From assembly GCA_944324305.1 (NCBI GenBank), contig CALUVV010000007.1:95785-159784 (forward strand): a stretch of DNA of 64,000 bases, written 5' to 3'. Position numbers and translations under genes: made by a program. The notes beneath the pieces were generated by a model. That model saw nothing but the letters and a program-made list of their open reading frames with translations. It did no database searches and was not told the DNA's origin. This document shows positions 46,826-56,124 of the stretch, one piece after another; position 1 is the stretch's first letter; every line of letters begins with the position of its first letter. Source of the DNA: Candidatus Gastranaerophilales bacterium. Lineage in GTDB: Bacteria > Cyanobacteriota > Vampirovibrionia > Gastranaerophilales > Gastranaerophilaceae.

Positions 46826-49800
46826 ATGGAATGTCCAAAATGCGGTTTAGAAATTGATGATAAAGCAATGGTTTGCCCTAACTGTAAGAAGGTGCTTAAA
46901 CTTGCGTGTCCAATCTGCAAGACAATTAATGAAAGCAATACTTGCAGAAAATGCGGCTACGTAATTATTACTAAGTGCCATAACTGCGGTAAGATAAACC
47001 AGACATTTACCAAAAAATGTAAAAAATGCGGCTTTGATACCGAAAAAAGCGTTATAATGAATGAATCTAATACGGATGATTTCGTTATGCTTACAATTGA
47101 CTTTCCTAATATGGACGAGATGAAAACATATCTGGGTTCTGCTAAGCTTTTGAATAAGTTTAAGATTAATCTTGATAAAATTATTAATGATTATGCAAAA
47201 TCAATAGGCTTACGCCGTCAGATGGTGGGTAAAACTTATGTTATAAGATGTGATAAAGATTATACGTTTAACAGTTCTGCAGCAACTGCCGTCAAAGCAG
47301 CTATAGAATTGCTTAATCTTATAACAGCAATGAATTGTAAACTTACAAGTAAAAAAAATGCTACAGTCCGCTGCAACATGTTTCTTCTTAAAAGAAACAT
47401 TGAAGATGACCCTAATAATATTGATTCAGGGTTTAATATAAGTTTGTTAAATCAGAATGCCAAAAAACGTGAAGATAAAATTCTTAATACGTTTCAGGTG
47501 CTTACCGATGATAATGTAAGCGATGCTATCGGTTCGGATTACAAAATTTCACCGTTAAATTCCGTAATGGTTAACGATGAAATGGTTATGTTTTATGAAG
47601 TTGATTTGAGAGAGTTTGTCAAGGTTGAGTATCCTGAGGAAGATGATGATCAGGAAATTGAAATTCCTAATTTTGTTCAAAATATGCTTATAGAACAGGA
47701 TAAACTTGACGGAGAAGCTTTAAATAATCTGGATTCTCCCGGAGATCCCGATGCAATTTATGATATCGAGACTATTAATTTTGATGAGATAAATGCGGAA
47801 TTTATCAGAACGGAAAACATTGATGTATTGTTCCATATTCTTAATAAATTTCAGTCTGTACCCAAAGGAATTGTTGCGATTAAAACTGCCGAAATGTATA
47901 AGCCGTATACCTTGAAAGTTTTAAACGCAGCAGCGCAGACAGGACAATTTAATAACATAATATCAATTACCTGCTATGATGAAATGAAATACTCTCCATA
48001 TTCATTTTTCAGAGATCTGGTATCTGCGATTTTTGAATATACTGTTTCTCAAAAATTATTTTTCCAAAATGATTTTTCGATGTTTGCATCTGTTGACCCT
48101 GACGGTTTGATTAAAGATTTGATTACTTTGCAGAAACGAGCTGATAATAATACGGAAGATACACGATATATTTATTTTGATATTTTTCTTACGCTTTTGC
48201 AAATAATTCCAAAGACTTTAATCTTTATTGAAGATTTTGATAAGATTGATTCCAGTTCTTATGACGTTTTAAGGTATCTTTTTGAAGCTTTTGAACAGCT
48301 TGATATAAGTATTTTGCTCTCGTATGATAAAGAATTTTCTTTACACAGGGACTGCCATTTCTTGTTGAGTAAACCTTATTATACAGAAATATCTCTTAAG
48401 CCGACATCTTTCGAAAAATTGATTGAAGAAAATAAAATATATTACAGGAATATATTAAATAATTTCTATTTTCAAAGAGTTGCCAAGTATGCATGCGGAA
48501 GCAGCCTGTTTATTGATATCGCAATACAATATCTGATAGAATCAGGAGTTTATGCGGCAGATGATGATAGTATTGAAATGATTAATCCAAAGACAATCAT
48601 TATTCCTTCAAGTCTTGATAAACTTGTTGCAAGAAGATTAAATCTTCTTCAGGATGATGCTGCGGCAATGAAGTTTTTAACATCCGCAGTTCTTCTGGGA
48701 ACACGTATTGACATGGGAACAATAGACAGTCTGGGGTATCAAAACAAAGATGAAATTATTCAGAAATTATCTGATATGGGATTTATGTATCAATATAATA
48801 ATTGTATTTACTTCCCGAATTACAACCTTTTAAGAGATAATCTTCTTACAACTATAAGCAAAATATATCTTAAGGAAGTTGCGGAAGAATTATTTGCAAA
48901 AGTATTCAATGATGATATGCCCAGTCCTGTTAAAGCTTATTTATACGGTCTTTTAGGCGACGAAGACAATGAACGTCTTCAATGGGAGCAGCTTGCTGAT
49001 ATAAATCTATCACTCGGAGATTTCAGCTCTTATTTGAATTGTACAAACAAAATATTGGAGCTGCTTGATAAGAATACCGACCCAGAGCAGGTTGAAAATA
49101 TTGAAAATTATAAATTGCATTTATACGAAGATATTTCAAATAACTTATATGATTATGTGCCTGACAAAACTTCAGATATTGCGGAGATTACGCTGAGAAA
49201 TCTGGAAAAATCAACTGATGCTGACAGGATTATTCTTCTCTGCAACAAAATGATTAACGGTTCATTGATTGCTGGAAATTATAATCATGCTCTTGAACTA
49301 ACTCATAAGGTTTTGTCGCTGCTTCCGCCATCGTCGCTTAATCCGTCTGATGCAAACTTTAACAGTTATTTCTTTTTAATGTCTGTAATACATATACAAA
49401 TTCTGTTTAATATTGGTGCGCTTGCAGATTGTCTTGATATAGGTTATAAGGTTTTGAATATTATTAATAATCAGACTTTAAGCACCTTAAAACCTGATTA
49501 TATGTCAGATGATGATTTTCGTTCTTTAATCGTTGATTCTGCGGGATATGTTGCTCTTGCAAACGTGCTTCTGCTCGTCGGTAATGTTGATGAATTTTTG
49601 AAAATTCTGCGAGGTGACTTAAATTGTATTCCGCAGTCATATGATTTATTTGTTGCTCTGCAAAGTTTGCTGCATGGTAAAAAGGCTGCGGGGCTTTCTC
49701 AAAATATTTCAGATAATGACCGTTTCGGTGCGGTAATTTTAAATATTATTAATGCTTTCCTTAACTTTAGCGGGGATTATACGGCTTTTGCCGGAGATAT

Positions 49801-50338
49801 TTACAGAGCAAAAGTGGCAGCAAAGCGTAACAGGCTTCATCAGTTAGAACTGTTTGCAGACTTGATGATAGGTTATGCATATATGCAGCTCGGGTCTTAC
49901 AAGAAAGCCGACGCTATTATTTACAAGATTATCAAAGCAACCAATAATAACGGTATGACAACGCTTTTATATGTTGCATGGTACATTATGAGCGAACTTC
50001 ATTTAAGGCAGGATAAGTATGATGTGGCGTTTGGGATTGTTAATAATTCGCTTATTCAACTTGAAAAAAATAATACAACAAGCGATTATTTACTTATGCT
50101 TTTTAAATACAATATGTATAAAGTAATGATGTTTAAAAAGGAAAATGAAAAAGCTGATATTTGTATAAGCCATGCAAAATATATTGCTGAAAAGTACGGT
50201 ATTAACTTTACGTTCGATACAGATGCAAGCCATTATATAGCAGTAGAAGATGATGAAGTAACTCTTGAAGAAGCGGGTATACTAGCGGAAGCTCCCGCAT
50301 CTCAGGAAGATACAAATTCGGGAAGCGAGGGAGTATGA
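46826..50338 (+). CDS. Giant zinc-ribbon protein with NTPase-like and helical-repeat regions
   Basis: 1170 residues. Six C-x-x-C pairs in the first 70 residues form double zinc ribbons. Residues ~85-275 have a nucleotide-cyclase-like size but no recognisable active-site residues. Residues ~320-680 look like a STAND/AAA region: TLIFIEDFDKID (~463-474) resembles Walker B, yet where a P-loop is expected (GIVAIKTAEMYKPYT) the Gly-Lys-Ser/Thr is missing. The last ~450 residues are helical repeats, TPR-like. The order recalls cyclase-AAA-TPR signalling proteins that lost catalysis; this is inference. Stop overlaps glgA by four bases. Confidence 0.8.
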   Translation: MECPKCGLEIDDKAMVCPNCKKVLKLACPICKTINESNTCRKCGYVIITKCHNCGKINQTFTKKCKKCGFDTEKSVIMNESNTDDFVMLTIDFPNMDEMKTYLGSAKLLNKFKINLDKIINDYAKSIGLRRQMVGKTYVIRCDKDYTFNSSAATAVKAAIELLNLITAMNCKLTSKKNATVRCNMFLLKRNIEDDPNNIDSGFNISLLNQNAKKREDKILNTFQVLTDDNVSDAIGSDYKISPLNSVMVNDEMVMFYEVDLREFVKVEYPEEDDDQEIEIPNFVQNMLIEQDKLDGEALNNLDSPGDPDAIYDIETINFDEINAEFIRTENIDVLFHILNKFQSVPKGIVAIKTAEMYKPYTLKVLNAAAQTGQFNNIISITCYDEMKYSPYSFFRDLVSAIFEYTVSQKLFFQNDFSMFASVDPDGLIKDLITLQKRADNNTEDTRYIYFDIFLTLLQIIPKTLIFIEDFDKIDSSSYDVLRYLFEAFEQLDISILLSYDKEFSLHRDCHFLLSKPYYTEISLKPTSFEKLIEENKIYYRNILNNFYFQRVAKYACGSSLFIDIAIQYLIESGVYAADDDSIEMINPKTIIIPSSLDKLVARRLNLLQDDAAAMKFLTSAVLLGTRIDMGTIDSLGYQNKDEIIQKLSDMGFMYQYNNCIYFPNYNLLRDNLLTTISKIYLKEVAEELFAKVFNDDMPSPVKAYLYGLLGDEDNERLQWEQLADINLSLGDFSSYLNCTNKILELLDKNTDPEQVENIENYKLHLYEDISNNLYDYVPDKTSDIAEITLRNLEKSTDADRIILLCNKMINGSLIAGNYNHALELTHKVLSLLPPSSLNPSDANFNSYFFLMSVIHIQILFNIGALADCLDIGYKVLNIINNQTLSTLKPDYMSDDDFRSLIVDSAGYVALANVLLLVGNVDEFLKILRGDLNCIPQSYDLFVALQSLLHGKKAAGLSQNISDNDRFGAVILNIINAFLNFSGDYTAFAGDIYRAKVAAKRNRLHQLELFADLMIGYAYMQLGSYKKADAIIYKIIKATNNNGMTTLLYVAWYIMSELHLRQDKYDVAFGIVNNSLIQLEKNNTTSDYLLMLFKYNMYKVMMFKKENEKADICISHAKYIAEKYGINFTFDTDASHYIAVEDDEVTLEEAGILAEAPASQEDTNSGSEGV

Positions 50339-51780
50339 AAATATTATTTGCAGCAGCGGAAGTAGCACCTTTTTCAAAAGCAGGAGGGCTTGCCGATGTA
50401 GTTGGAAGTTTACCTAAGTATCTTGAAAAGGATGCGGAAATTGCTGTTTTTACACCTTTGCATGGCTTAATTGACACAAATAAATGGGGTATTAAAGAAC
50501 TTGAAAATTCTGCTCTCTGGCTTACTTTTAACGGAATGGGACATAAGTTCAGACTTTTTATGTGTAAACTCCCAGGAACAAACATTAATGTATTTTTTGT
50601 TCATAATGACTGGTATTTCACATGTTTTAAAGAAGTTTACCCCAAATGGCTGGACCCGAAATATGAACATGAAAGATATATTGCCTTCTCGCTTGCGACA
50701 ATGGAATATGCAAAACTTTTGAACTTTAAAGCTGATGTTATTCATGCAAATGACTGGCACACTGCTATGATACCTGTTTATCTTCACAGTAATTACAGAT
50801 ATGACGAGTTCTGGAAGAATACAAAATGCGTATTTGAAATTCATAATCTTGCTTATCAGGGTGTTTGGTTTGAAGATGTTCTTGATTTCGCCAATATGAG
50901 AAAAGACATTGTTTATAATGAATGGGGGGTAGAACATTACGGAAAAGTTAACTGGATGAAGGGTGCCATAAATTATTCGGATAAAGTTGTTGCAGTTTCC
51001 CCGACTTATGCTAACGAAATTTTGACCGGAGAGTACGGCGAGGGTATGGATTATACTTTGCGTATGAATAAACATAAGCTTGTCGGAATATTAAACGGAA
51101 TTGATTACGATGTTTTTAATCCTAAAACAGACAAAAATATTGTAAAAAAATATGATGTTAAATCATTAAAAAATAAAGATGAGAACAAGAAGAAGGTTTG
51201 TGAAGAATTCGGGCTTGAATATAATCCTGAAAGACCCATGTATGCTATGGTTTCGCGTCTTGTGGGACAAAAGGGTATTGACTTAATCCGTCAGTGTGAG
51301 GGAGAAATGAAAAGTTTAAATGCTGACTTTATATTTTTGGGAAGCGGTGATAAGGATTATGAAAATCTTCTTATCTGGCTTTCAAATAATTCCTCAAATA
51401 TTCGGGCTTATATCGGTTATCGCGCTGATCTTGCAAATCAAATTTACGCGGGAAGCGATTTTTATCTGATGCCTTCTAAATTTGAACCCTGCGGTTTAAG
51501 CCAGTTAATTGCAATGCGCTACGGATCTTTACCTGTTGTGCGTGCGACAGGCGGGCTTGAAGATACGGTTACAGGATATCCGCTTGCAGATTCAAATGGG
51601 TTTAAATTCTGGGGATATTCAGGCTGGGATATGATGCAGGCAATATATTGCTCACTGGGTGTTTATCAGGATAAATATACTTTTAATGCAATGAGAAAGA
51701 CTGCTATGGAAGCTGATTTTTCTTGGAGAAGAAGTTCTGCTGTTTATCTTAATATGTATAAAGAACTTGCTCAAAAATAA
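50335..51780 (+). CDS. glgA: Glycogen synthase
   Basis: GT5 enzyme adding glucose from ADP-glucose to glycogen. 481 residues: KAGGLADVVGSLPKYL near 18-33, the nucleotide-sugar binding site, HANDWHTAMIP, and MPSKFEPCGLSQLIAMRYG near 377-395. Translationally coupled to the giant zinc-ribbon gene. Confidence 0.96.
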   Translation: MKILFAAAEVAPFSKAGGLADVVGSLPKYLEKDAEIAVFTPLHGLIDTNKWGIKELENSALWLTFNGMGHKFRLFMCKLPGTNINVFFVHNDWYFTCFKEVYPKWLDPKYEHERYIAFSLATMEYAKLLNFKADVIHANDWHTAMIPVYLHSNYRYDEFWKNTKCVFEIHNLAYQGVWFEDVLDFANMRKDIVYNEWGVEHYGKVNWMKGAINYSDKVVAVSPTYANEILTGEYGEGMDYTLRMNKHKLVGILNGIDYDVFNPKTDKNIVKKYDVKSLKNKDENKKKVCEEFGLEYNPERPMYAMVSRLVGQKGIDLIRQCEGEMKSLNADFIFLGSGDKDYENLLIWLSNNSSNIRAYIGYRADLANQIYAGSDFYLMPSKFEPCGLSQLIAMRYGSLPVVRATGGLEDTVTGYPLADSNGFKFWGYSGWDMMQAIYCSLGVYQDKYTFNAMRKTAMEADFSWRRSSAVYLNMYKELAQK

Positions 51781-51822
51781 ATTAATTTGCCGTATATAAA
51801 AATACATGTTCATAATGTTGTT

Positions 51823-52716
51823 ATGGACAACAAATTGAGGAGAGAGTATGTAAAACTGCATATTTCCGTAATTCTTGCTGCGTTTACAGGGATTTTGGGT
51901 AAATTGATTTCATTAAATGCCGTACTGCTGGTGTGGTATAGAATGCTTTTATCTTTCCTGATGTTTTATATTTTGCTGTTTATTTCCAAAAATCTTCCTA
52001 AAGAAGATTTAAAGGATTGTTTAAAGATATGCAGTCTTGGGGTGCTTTTGGGACTGCATTTTTTATTCTTTTTTGCAAGTATTAAATATGCAAATGTTGC
52101 TGTAGGTGTTGTTTGTTATTCTCTGGAAGGATTTTTTACTGCAATCTTTGAACCTTTAATATTTAAACAGCCTTTTTCTAAAAATAATTTTTTATGCAGC
52201 CTTATTGCGGTGGCAGGTATAAGCTTAATTTTTCATATAGACACCCATTACAGATTAGGTATTGTACTCGGTGTTATATCAGCTGCTATGATTGCATTTT
52301 ATACGATTTTTAACAAAGTTGTCGGTATGGAAAAAAGTTCAAAAAGTATGTTATTTTACGAGCTGCTGGGCGGTGCTGCTTTTCTTACTGTAATTCTTCC
52401 GTTATATCTGATATTTGGCGGAATTCGGTTTGAATTACCGTCATTAACGGATTTTACTTATCTGTTTATACTGGCTTTTTTCTGCACTATAGGGTTATAT
52501 ATTCTTCATATTCAGGTTCTGCGGACACTTTCCGCATTCACCGTAAGCTTATACGGTAATTTTGAACCTATATACGGAATTTTAATAGCAGTATTATTTC
52601 TTGGCGAAGGACAGGAGTTAAGCTTATCTTTTTATATCGGTATGTGTTTAATCTTAATTTCAGTGTTTCTTCAGTCGTTCCTGAATGCAAATATATTGCA
52701 AAAAGCATCAGAATAA
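51823..52716 (+). CDS. EamA/DMT-family transporter
   Basis: 297 residues, ten membrane segments in two EamA halves, with the KYANVAVGVVCYSLEGFFTAIFEPL stretch in the first and GNFEPIYGILIAVLFLGE in the second, both typical. Start uncertain: the frame is open from a TTG at 51787, and the ATG at 51823 has no good ribosome site. Substrate unknown (amino acids or metabolites are usual). Its last codons hold the -35 of the next pilin-like gene. Confidence 0.85.
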   Translation: MDNKLRREYVKLHISVILAAFTGILGKLISLNAVLLVWYRMLLSFLMFYILLFISKNLPKEDLKDCLKICSLGVLLGLHFLFFFASIKYANVAVGVVCYSLEGFFTAIFEPLIFKQPFSKNNFLCSLIAVAGISLIFHIDTHYRLGIVLGVISAAMIAFYTIFNKVVGMEKSSKSMLFYELLGGAAFLTVILPLYLIFGGIRFELPSLTDFTYLFILAFFCTIGLYILHIQVLRTLSAFTVSLYGNFEPIYGILIAVLFLGEGQELSLSFYIGMCLILISVFLQSFLNANILQKASE

Positions 52717-52724
52717 TTTATAAT
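52696..52724 (+). promoter_or_regulatory. Promoter of the pilin-like gene at 52751
   Basis: TTGCAA 52696-52701, 17-base spacer, TATAAT 52719-52724, then AAAGGAGCG before ATG. Confidence 0.7.
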
Positions 52725-52750
52725 AATAAATAATAATGAAAGGAGCGACT

Positions 52751-53460
52751 ATGAAACAATTAATTACAATCGTCGGGGGGGGGGCAGTTTAGCAGCTCCT
52801 AAACCTGCATTTACACTGGCAGAAGTCCTTGTAACTTTAGGCATTATCGGTGTAGTATCGGCAATGACTGTTCCGGCATTAATGCAAAATCATCAGCGTA
52901 AAACTTATGTAACGCAATTACATAAAGTTTATAATGAATTAAATCAAGCTTTACTTCAGTATCAGACCGATAAAAACGCTTTGAATATCAAAGAGGCCGG
53001 TTTGAATTCTAATGAAGCTTGCGCAGAATTTTTAAAAAAGTACTTTAAAGTTGTCATGGATTGCGGAAATACCCAAACTCCATGTTTTGCACAGTCTTAC
53101 AAAAAAATGTCAGGTGTTAGTTCTGGTTTTAACTGCTCCAGCAATTGCGTTTCTCTCGCAAGCGGAGCTGCTGTCGAAATGTTTTACGGCTCCTATAGTT
53201 CTGATGCCGGAGACATTATAAGAATATCTGTTGATATAAACGGTGCACAAGGCCCTAATATACTTGGCAGGGACGCATTTCTGCTGTTTTTATATCCGAA
53301 TGGCAGCATTGATGAGTTAGTTTCAGATAAATCATTGCTTCCGCCTTTTGAAAAAGAAATTCGGGAAGCAGAATTTGATGACTGCACAAATTCCGTTTCC
53401 GGAGCTTGGCACGGATGTTTCGGAAAAATTTTAAATGATAACTGGGAAATGAATTATTAA
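52751..53460 (+). CDS. Prepilin-like protein, leader interrupted by G10 tract
   Basis: ATG at 52751. G10 at 52775; stop TAG at 52790 as assembled. Eleven G gives [27 protein letters not shown]. About 43 bases after the tract are the same as after the tract at 60042, recent copying or gene conversion. Ectodomain: MDCGNTQTPCF, CSSNCVS, DINGAQGPNILGRD and [14 protein letters not shown]. Confidence 0.8.
52775..52784 (+). repeat. G10 tract in prepilin leader
   Basis: Ten G preceded by C. ATG frame stops at TAG 52790. Confidence 0.9.
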
Positions 53461-53500
53461 AAAAATTGATTAAGAGTTCAATTTATGATACTGTTACTGT

Positions 53501-54025
53501 ATGATTGAACTCTTAATTTTATATGTCCTGCAAAAAAGAGATTTGACAATGTACGCAGTACAAAAGCGTATAGATGAGAATTTTGCACCTTTTACTAAAC
53601 CGAGTTTCGGGGCTATCAAACCTGCTTTACGGCGTCTTGAAGAAAAACAGTGCCTTTCTTCAAGAAAAAATATGTCAGGCGGAGGTAAACTATCAGTTTA
53701 TTATCAGATATCAAATAAGGGTATTTCCGAGTTAAAACGTTTAATTCTTGAGGATTTAAGCGAAAATCCGCTGCAATTCCTTTCAAATGCCAGAGTTAAA
53801 CTCTGCTGTTCAGACTGTCTTGATGCGGCAGAGCGAAAAAGATTATTCTTTTCTTTAAAAACGCTTGCTATGCAGTTTAAAACCGACGCTCAAAATATTT
53901 TAAATGACGAATATAACCGTATAAACTTTTATCAAAAAATTGTTCTTGATAATGCTCTTTGCGAATACTCGAATTTTATAACTATTGTTGAAGGACTGGA
54001 GAAAGATAATGCCGGCAATTGTTAG
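53501..54025 (+). CDS. PadR-family transcriptional regulator
   Basis: 174 residues. Winged helix: MIELLILYVLQKRDLTMYAVQKRI, SFGAIKPALRRLEEKQCLSS and the wing YYQISNKGISELKRLI, then a ~90-residue helical dimerisation part. PadR proteins are repressors, often of transport or stress genes. The DUF512 gene starts inside its 3' end. Confidence 0.88.
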   Translation: MIELLILYVLQKRDLTMYAVQKRIDENFAPFTKPSFGAIKPALRRLEEKQCLSSRKNMSGGGKLSVYYQISNKGISELKRLILEDLSENPLQFLSNARVKLCCSDCLDAAERKRLFFSLKTLAMQFKTDAQNILNDEYNRINFYQKIVLDNALCEYSNFITIVEGLEKDNAGNC

Positions 54026-55277
54026 CGGAGTTGTTAAAGGCTCTATTGCGGAAGAACTGGAAATTCAACAGGGTGACGAAATTTTATCCGTTGATGACAC
54101 AAAGATGATTGATATGATTGATTACAATTTTTTGTGTAAAACGGATTTTTTAACTTTAGAAATTAAAAAAACTGACGGCGAAGTTGAAGTTATTGAACTT
54201 GAAAAGGATTATGACGAGGACTTGGGAATAATATTTGAAAGTGCGGTATTTGACAGAGTGAAACCCTGTTTAAACCACTGTATTTTCTGCTTTGTTGACC
54301 AGCAGCCGAAAGGATTAAGAGAAACTCTCTATGTAAAGGATGACGATTACAGGCTGTCGTATCTTCAAGGAACTTATATCACTCTTACTAATCTTTCTGA
54401 GAAAGATAAAGAACGTATAAAACGTATGCATTTGGGACCGTTTTATGTTTCCGTGCATACTACCAATCCCGAGCTTCGGGTAAAAATGCTAAAAAATCCT
54501 AATGCAGGAAAAGCATTACAAAATCTGCAATGGTTCAGAAAGCATAGAATACCTTTTCATGCTCAAATTGTTTTATGTCCCGGATACAATGACGGTGCAG
54601 AACTCGAAAGGACGCTTTCTGATTTAGCTGAACTTAAAAATACTGTATTATCAGTTGCAATTGTACCTGTAGGTATAACTCAATTCCGTACAGAGGATTT
54701 AAAACAGGTCGATAAAAAATGCGCGCAAGAAACTCTTAAAATAGCTTCTAAATATAAAAGAGTATGCTGTTCGGATGAGTTTTTTCTGCTTGCGGAACAG
54801 GATATCCCGCCTGCAAAATATTACGGCGGCTTTAATCAATTGGAAGACGGGGTAGGTGCATTGAGGATGCTTCTTGATGACTTTAAATCCAGAAAACTTC
54901 CGAAAAAATTAAGCAAACCGTTAAAGCTTTCGTTTGCAACGGGTTATGCCGCTAAATATGCAATTGATAAAATTGCGGATAAGTTAAATAAAATAAAAAA
55001 TCTTACTGTTACCGTAAATCCTGTAAAGTCCGATTACTGGGGGCGTGATATTACCGTTGCGGGTTTAATAACAACAGACGATTTAATAAGGACCGTTAAA
55101 GATATTGATACTGATGTTGTGATTATTCCTTCCGTAATGCTCAGACCATATTCGGAAGATTTTCTTGACGGCAAAAACCTTTCTTACGTAAAAGAGAAAA
55201 CAGGTAAAAACTTTTTTGTTGTTAAAGATATATATTCTATGAAAGAAATAGTTGAATATTTGTATAACATACGTTAA
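54009..55277 (+). CDS. DUF512 radical-SAM-like protein with PDZ domain
   Basis: 422 residues from the ATG at 54009 (GGAG upstream). N-terminal PDZ-like part (GSIAEELEIQQGDEILSVDD), then CLNHCIFCFVDQQPKGLRE, a C-x3-C-x2-C radical-SAM-type cluster motif, YLQGTYITLTN and the DUF512 C-terminal domain (VAIVPVGITQFR). The family is widespread in Firmicutes and Cyanobacteria; its reaction is not known to me. Overlaps padR by 17 bases. Confidence 0.9.
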   Translation: MPAIVSGVVKGSIAEELEIQQGDEILSVDDTKMIDMIDYNFLCKTDFLTLEIKKTDGEVEVIELEKDYDEDLGIIFESAVFDRVKPCLNHCIFCFVDQQPKGLRETLYVKDDDYRLSYLQGTYITLTNLSEKDKERIKRMHLGPFYVSVHTTNPELRVKMLKNPNAGKALQNLQWFRKHRIPFHAQIVLCPGYNDGAELERTLSDLAELKNTVLSVAIVPVGITQFRTEDLKQVDKKCAQETLKIASKYKRVCCSDEFFLLAEQDIPPAKYYGGFNQLEDGVGALRMLLDDFKSRKLPKKLSKPLKLSFATGYAAKYAIDKIADKLNKIKNLTVTVNPVKSDYWGRDITVAGLITTDDLIRTVKDIDTDVVIIPSVMLRPYSEDFLDGKNLSYVKEKTGKNFFVVKDIYSMKEIVEYLYNIR

Positions 55278-55289
55278 AATAAGTATAGT
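55260..55289 (+). promoter_or_regulatory. Promoter of the pilin-like gene at 55358
   Basis: TTGTAT 55260-55265, 18-base spacer, TATAGT 55284-55289; a weaker copy of the pattern at the other pilin-like genes. Confidence 0.5.
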
Positions 55290-55306
55290 TAATAATGCAA
55301 GGAGCA

Positions 55307-55322
55307 CCAGCGTAGCCGCTGG
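55307..55322 (+). repeat. CCAGCG-TAGC-CGCTGG palindrome, copy 2
   Basis: Identical to 43674-43689 with GGAGC before and GGACCC-type bases at its end, in the 5' leader of another G10 gene. Confidence 0.75.
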
Positions 55323-55357
55323 ACCCATAATAAGATAATTTAACGAAAGGAGCGATA

Positions 55358-56100
55358 ATGATTAAACATTTCAATCAAACAGCTGCCAGAGTGTTAGAAA
55401 TACCACAATTATTGTGTTGTGGTGTCTACCTGCGTAGCAGTCGGGGGGGGGGCGCAATCTAAGCTCAGCTCAAGCTTTTACTCTTGCCGAAGTTCTTGTA
55501 ACATTGGGTATTATTGGTGTAGTTTCTGCAATGACCGTACCGTCTTTGATGCAAAATCACCAGCGTAAAACTTATGTAACCCAATTACATAAAGTTTATA
55601 ATGAATTATCACAGGCTATTTTACAATATCAGACAGATAGAAATGCTCTTAATCTTAAGGAAGCTGGTTTAACTTCGCAAGATGAATTTACAAATTTTAT
55701 TACTAAATATTTTAGAGTTGTTCAAACTTGTGATACCTTTAAAGGCTGTTTTGCATCAGAATATAAGTCATTAAACGGTTCAGCGTATAATGTTATGCAA
55801 AATAATAATTCATTTGTACTTGCAAATGGGGCATCAATCAGACCTAACTATGCTGCTGTGGGAGATAAACTTTTTAATATTATGGTAGATATCAACGGAC
55901 AAAAGGGACCTAATATTCATGGAAGAGATTTATTTTTTATGTTTATTTATAATAACGGGTTGATAGATGACAGAGCACAAAGTGCTCCGATGAGTGAAGA
56001 GGAAAGAGAAGCTTCTTATAAGTCAAGATGTACTGCTGTTTCAGATATTGGCGGTTGCTTTGGGAAAATTCTTAATGATAATTGGGAGATGACATATTAA
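55358..56100 (+). CDS. Prepilin-like protein, leader interrupted by G10 tract
   Basis: ATG at 55358 after AAAGGAGCG. Its 28-codon start includes two hairpins (ACCACAA/TTGTGGT and CTGC-GTA-GCAG) not present in the sister gene at 43725, then G10 at 55443 and a stop at 55460. Eleven G gives [26 protein letters not shown]. Ectodomain: [38 protein letters not shown]. Confidence 0.8.
55430..55452 (+). repeat. GTA-loop palindrome plus G10 tract
   Basis: CTGC-GTA-GCAG (55430-55440), TC, G10 (55443-55452). ATG frame stops at TAA 55460. Confidence 0.85.
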
Positions 56101-56124
56101 AAAAGGCTCATAGGAGCCTTTTTT
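56099..56124. terminator. Bidirectional terminator
   Basis: A-run, GGCTC / GAGCC stem with short loop, T-run, between convergent pilin-like gene and glnA. Confidence 0.9.

Noticed and set aside
50467..51075. 202-codon minus-strand frame inside glgA
   Set aside because: Opposite a well conserved glgA; no ribosome site or recognisable domain.
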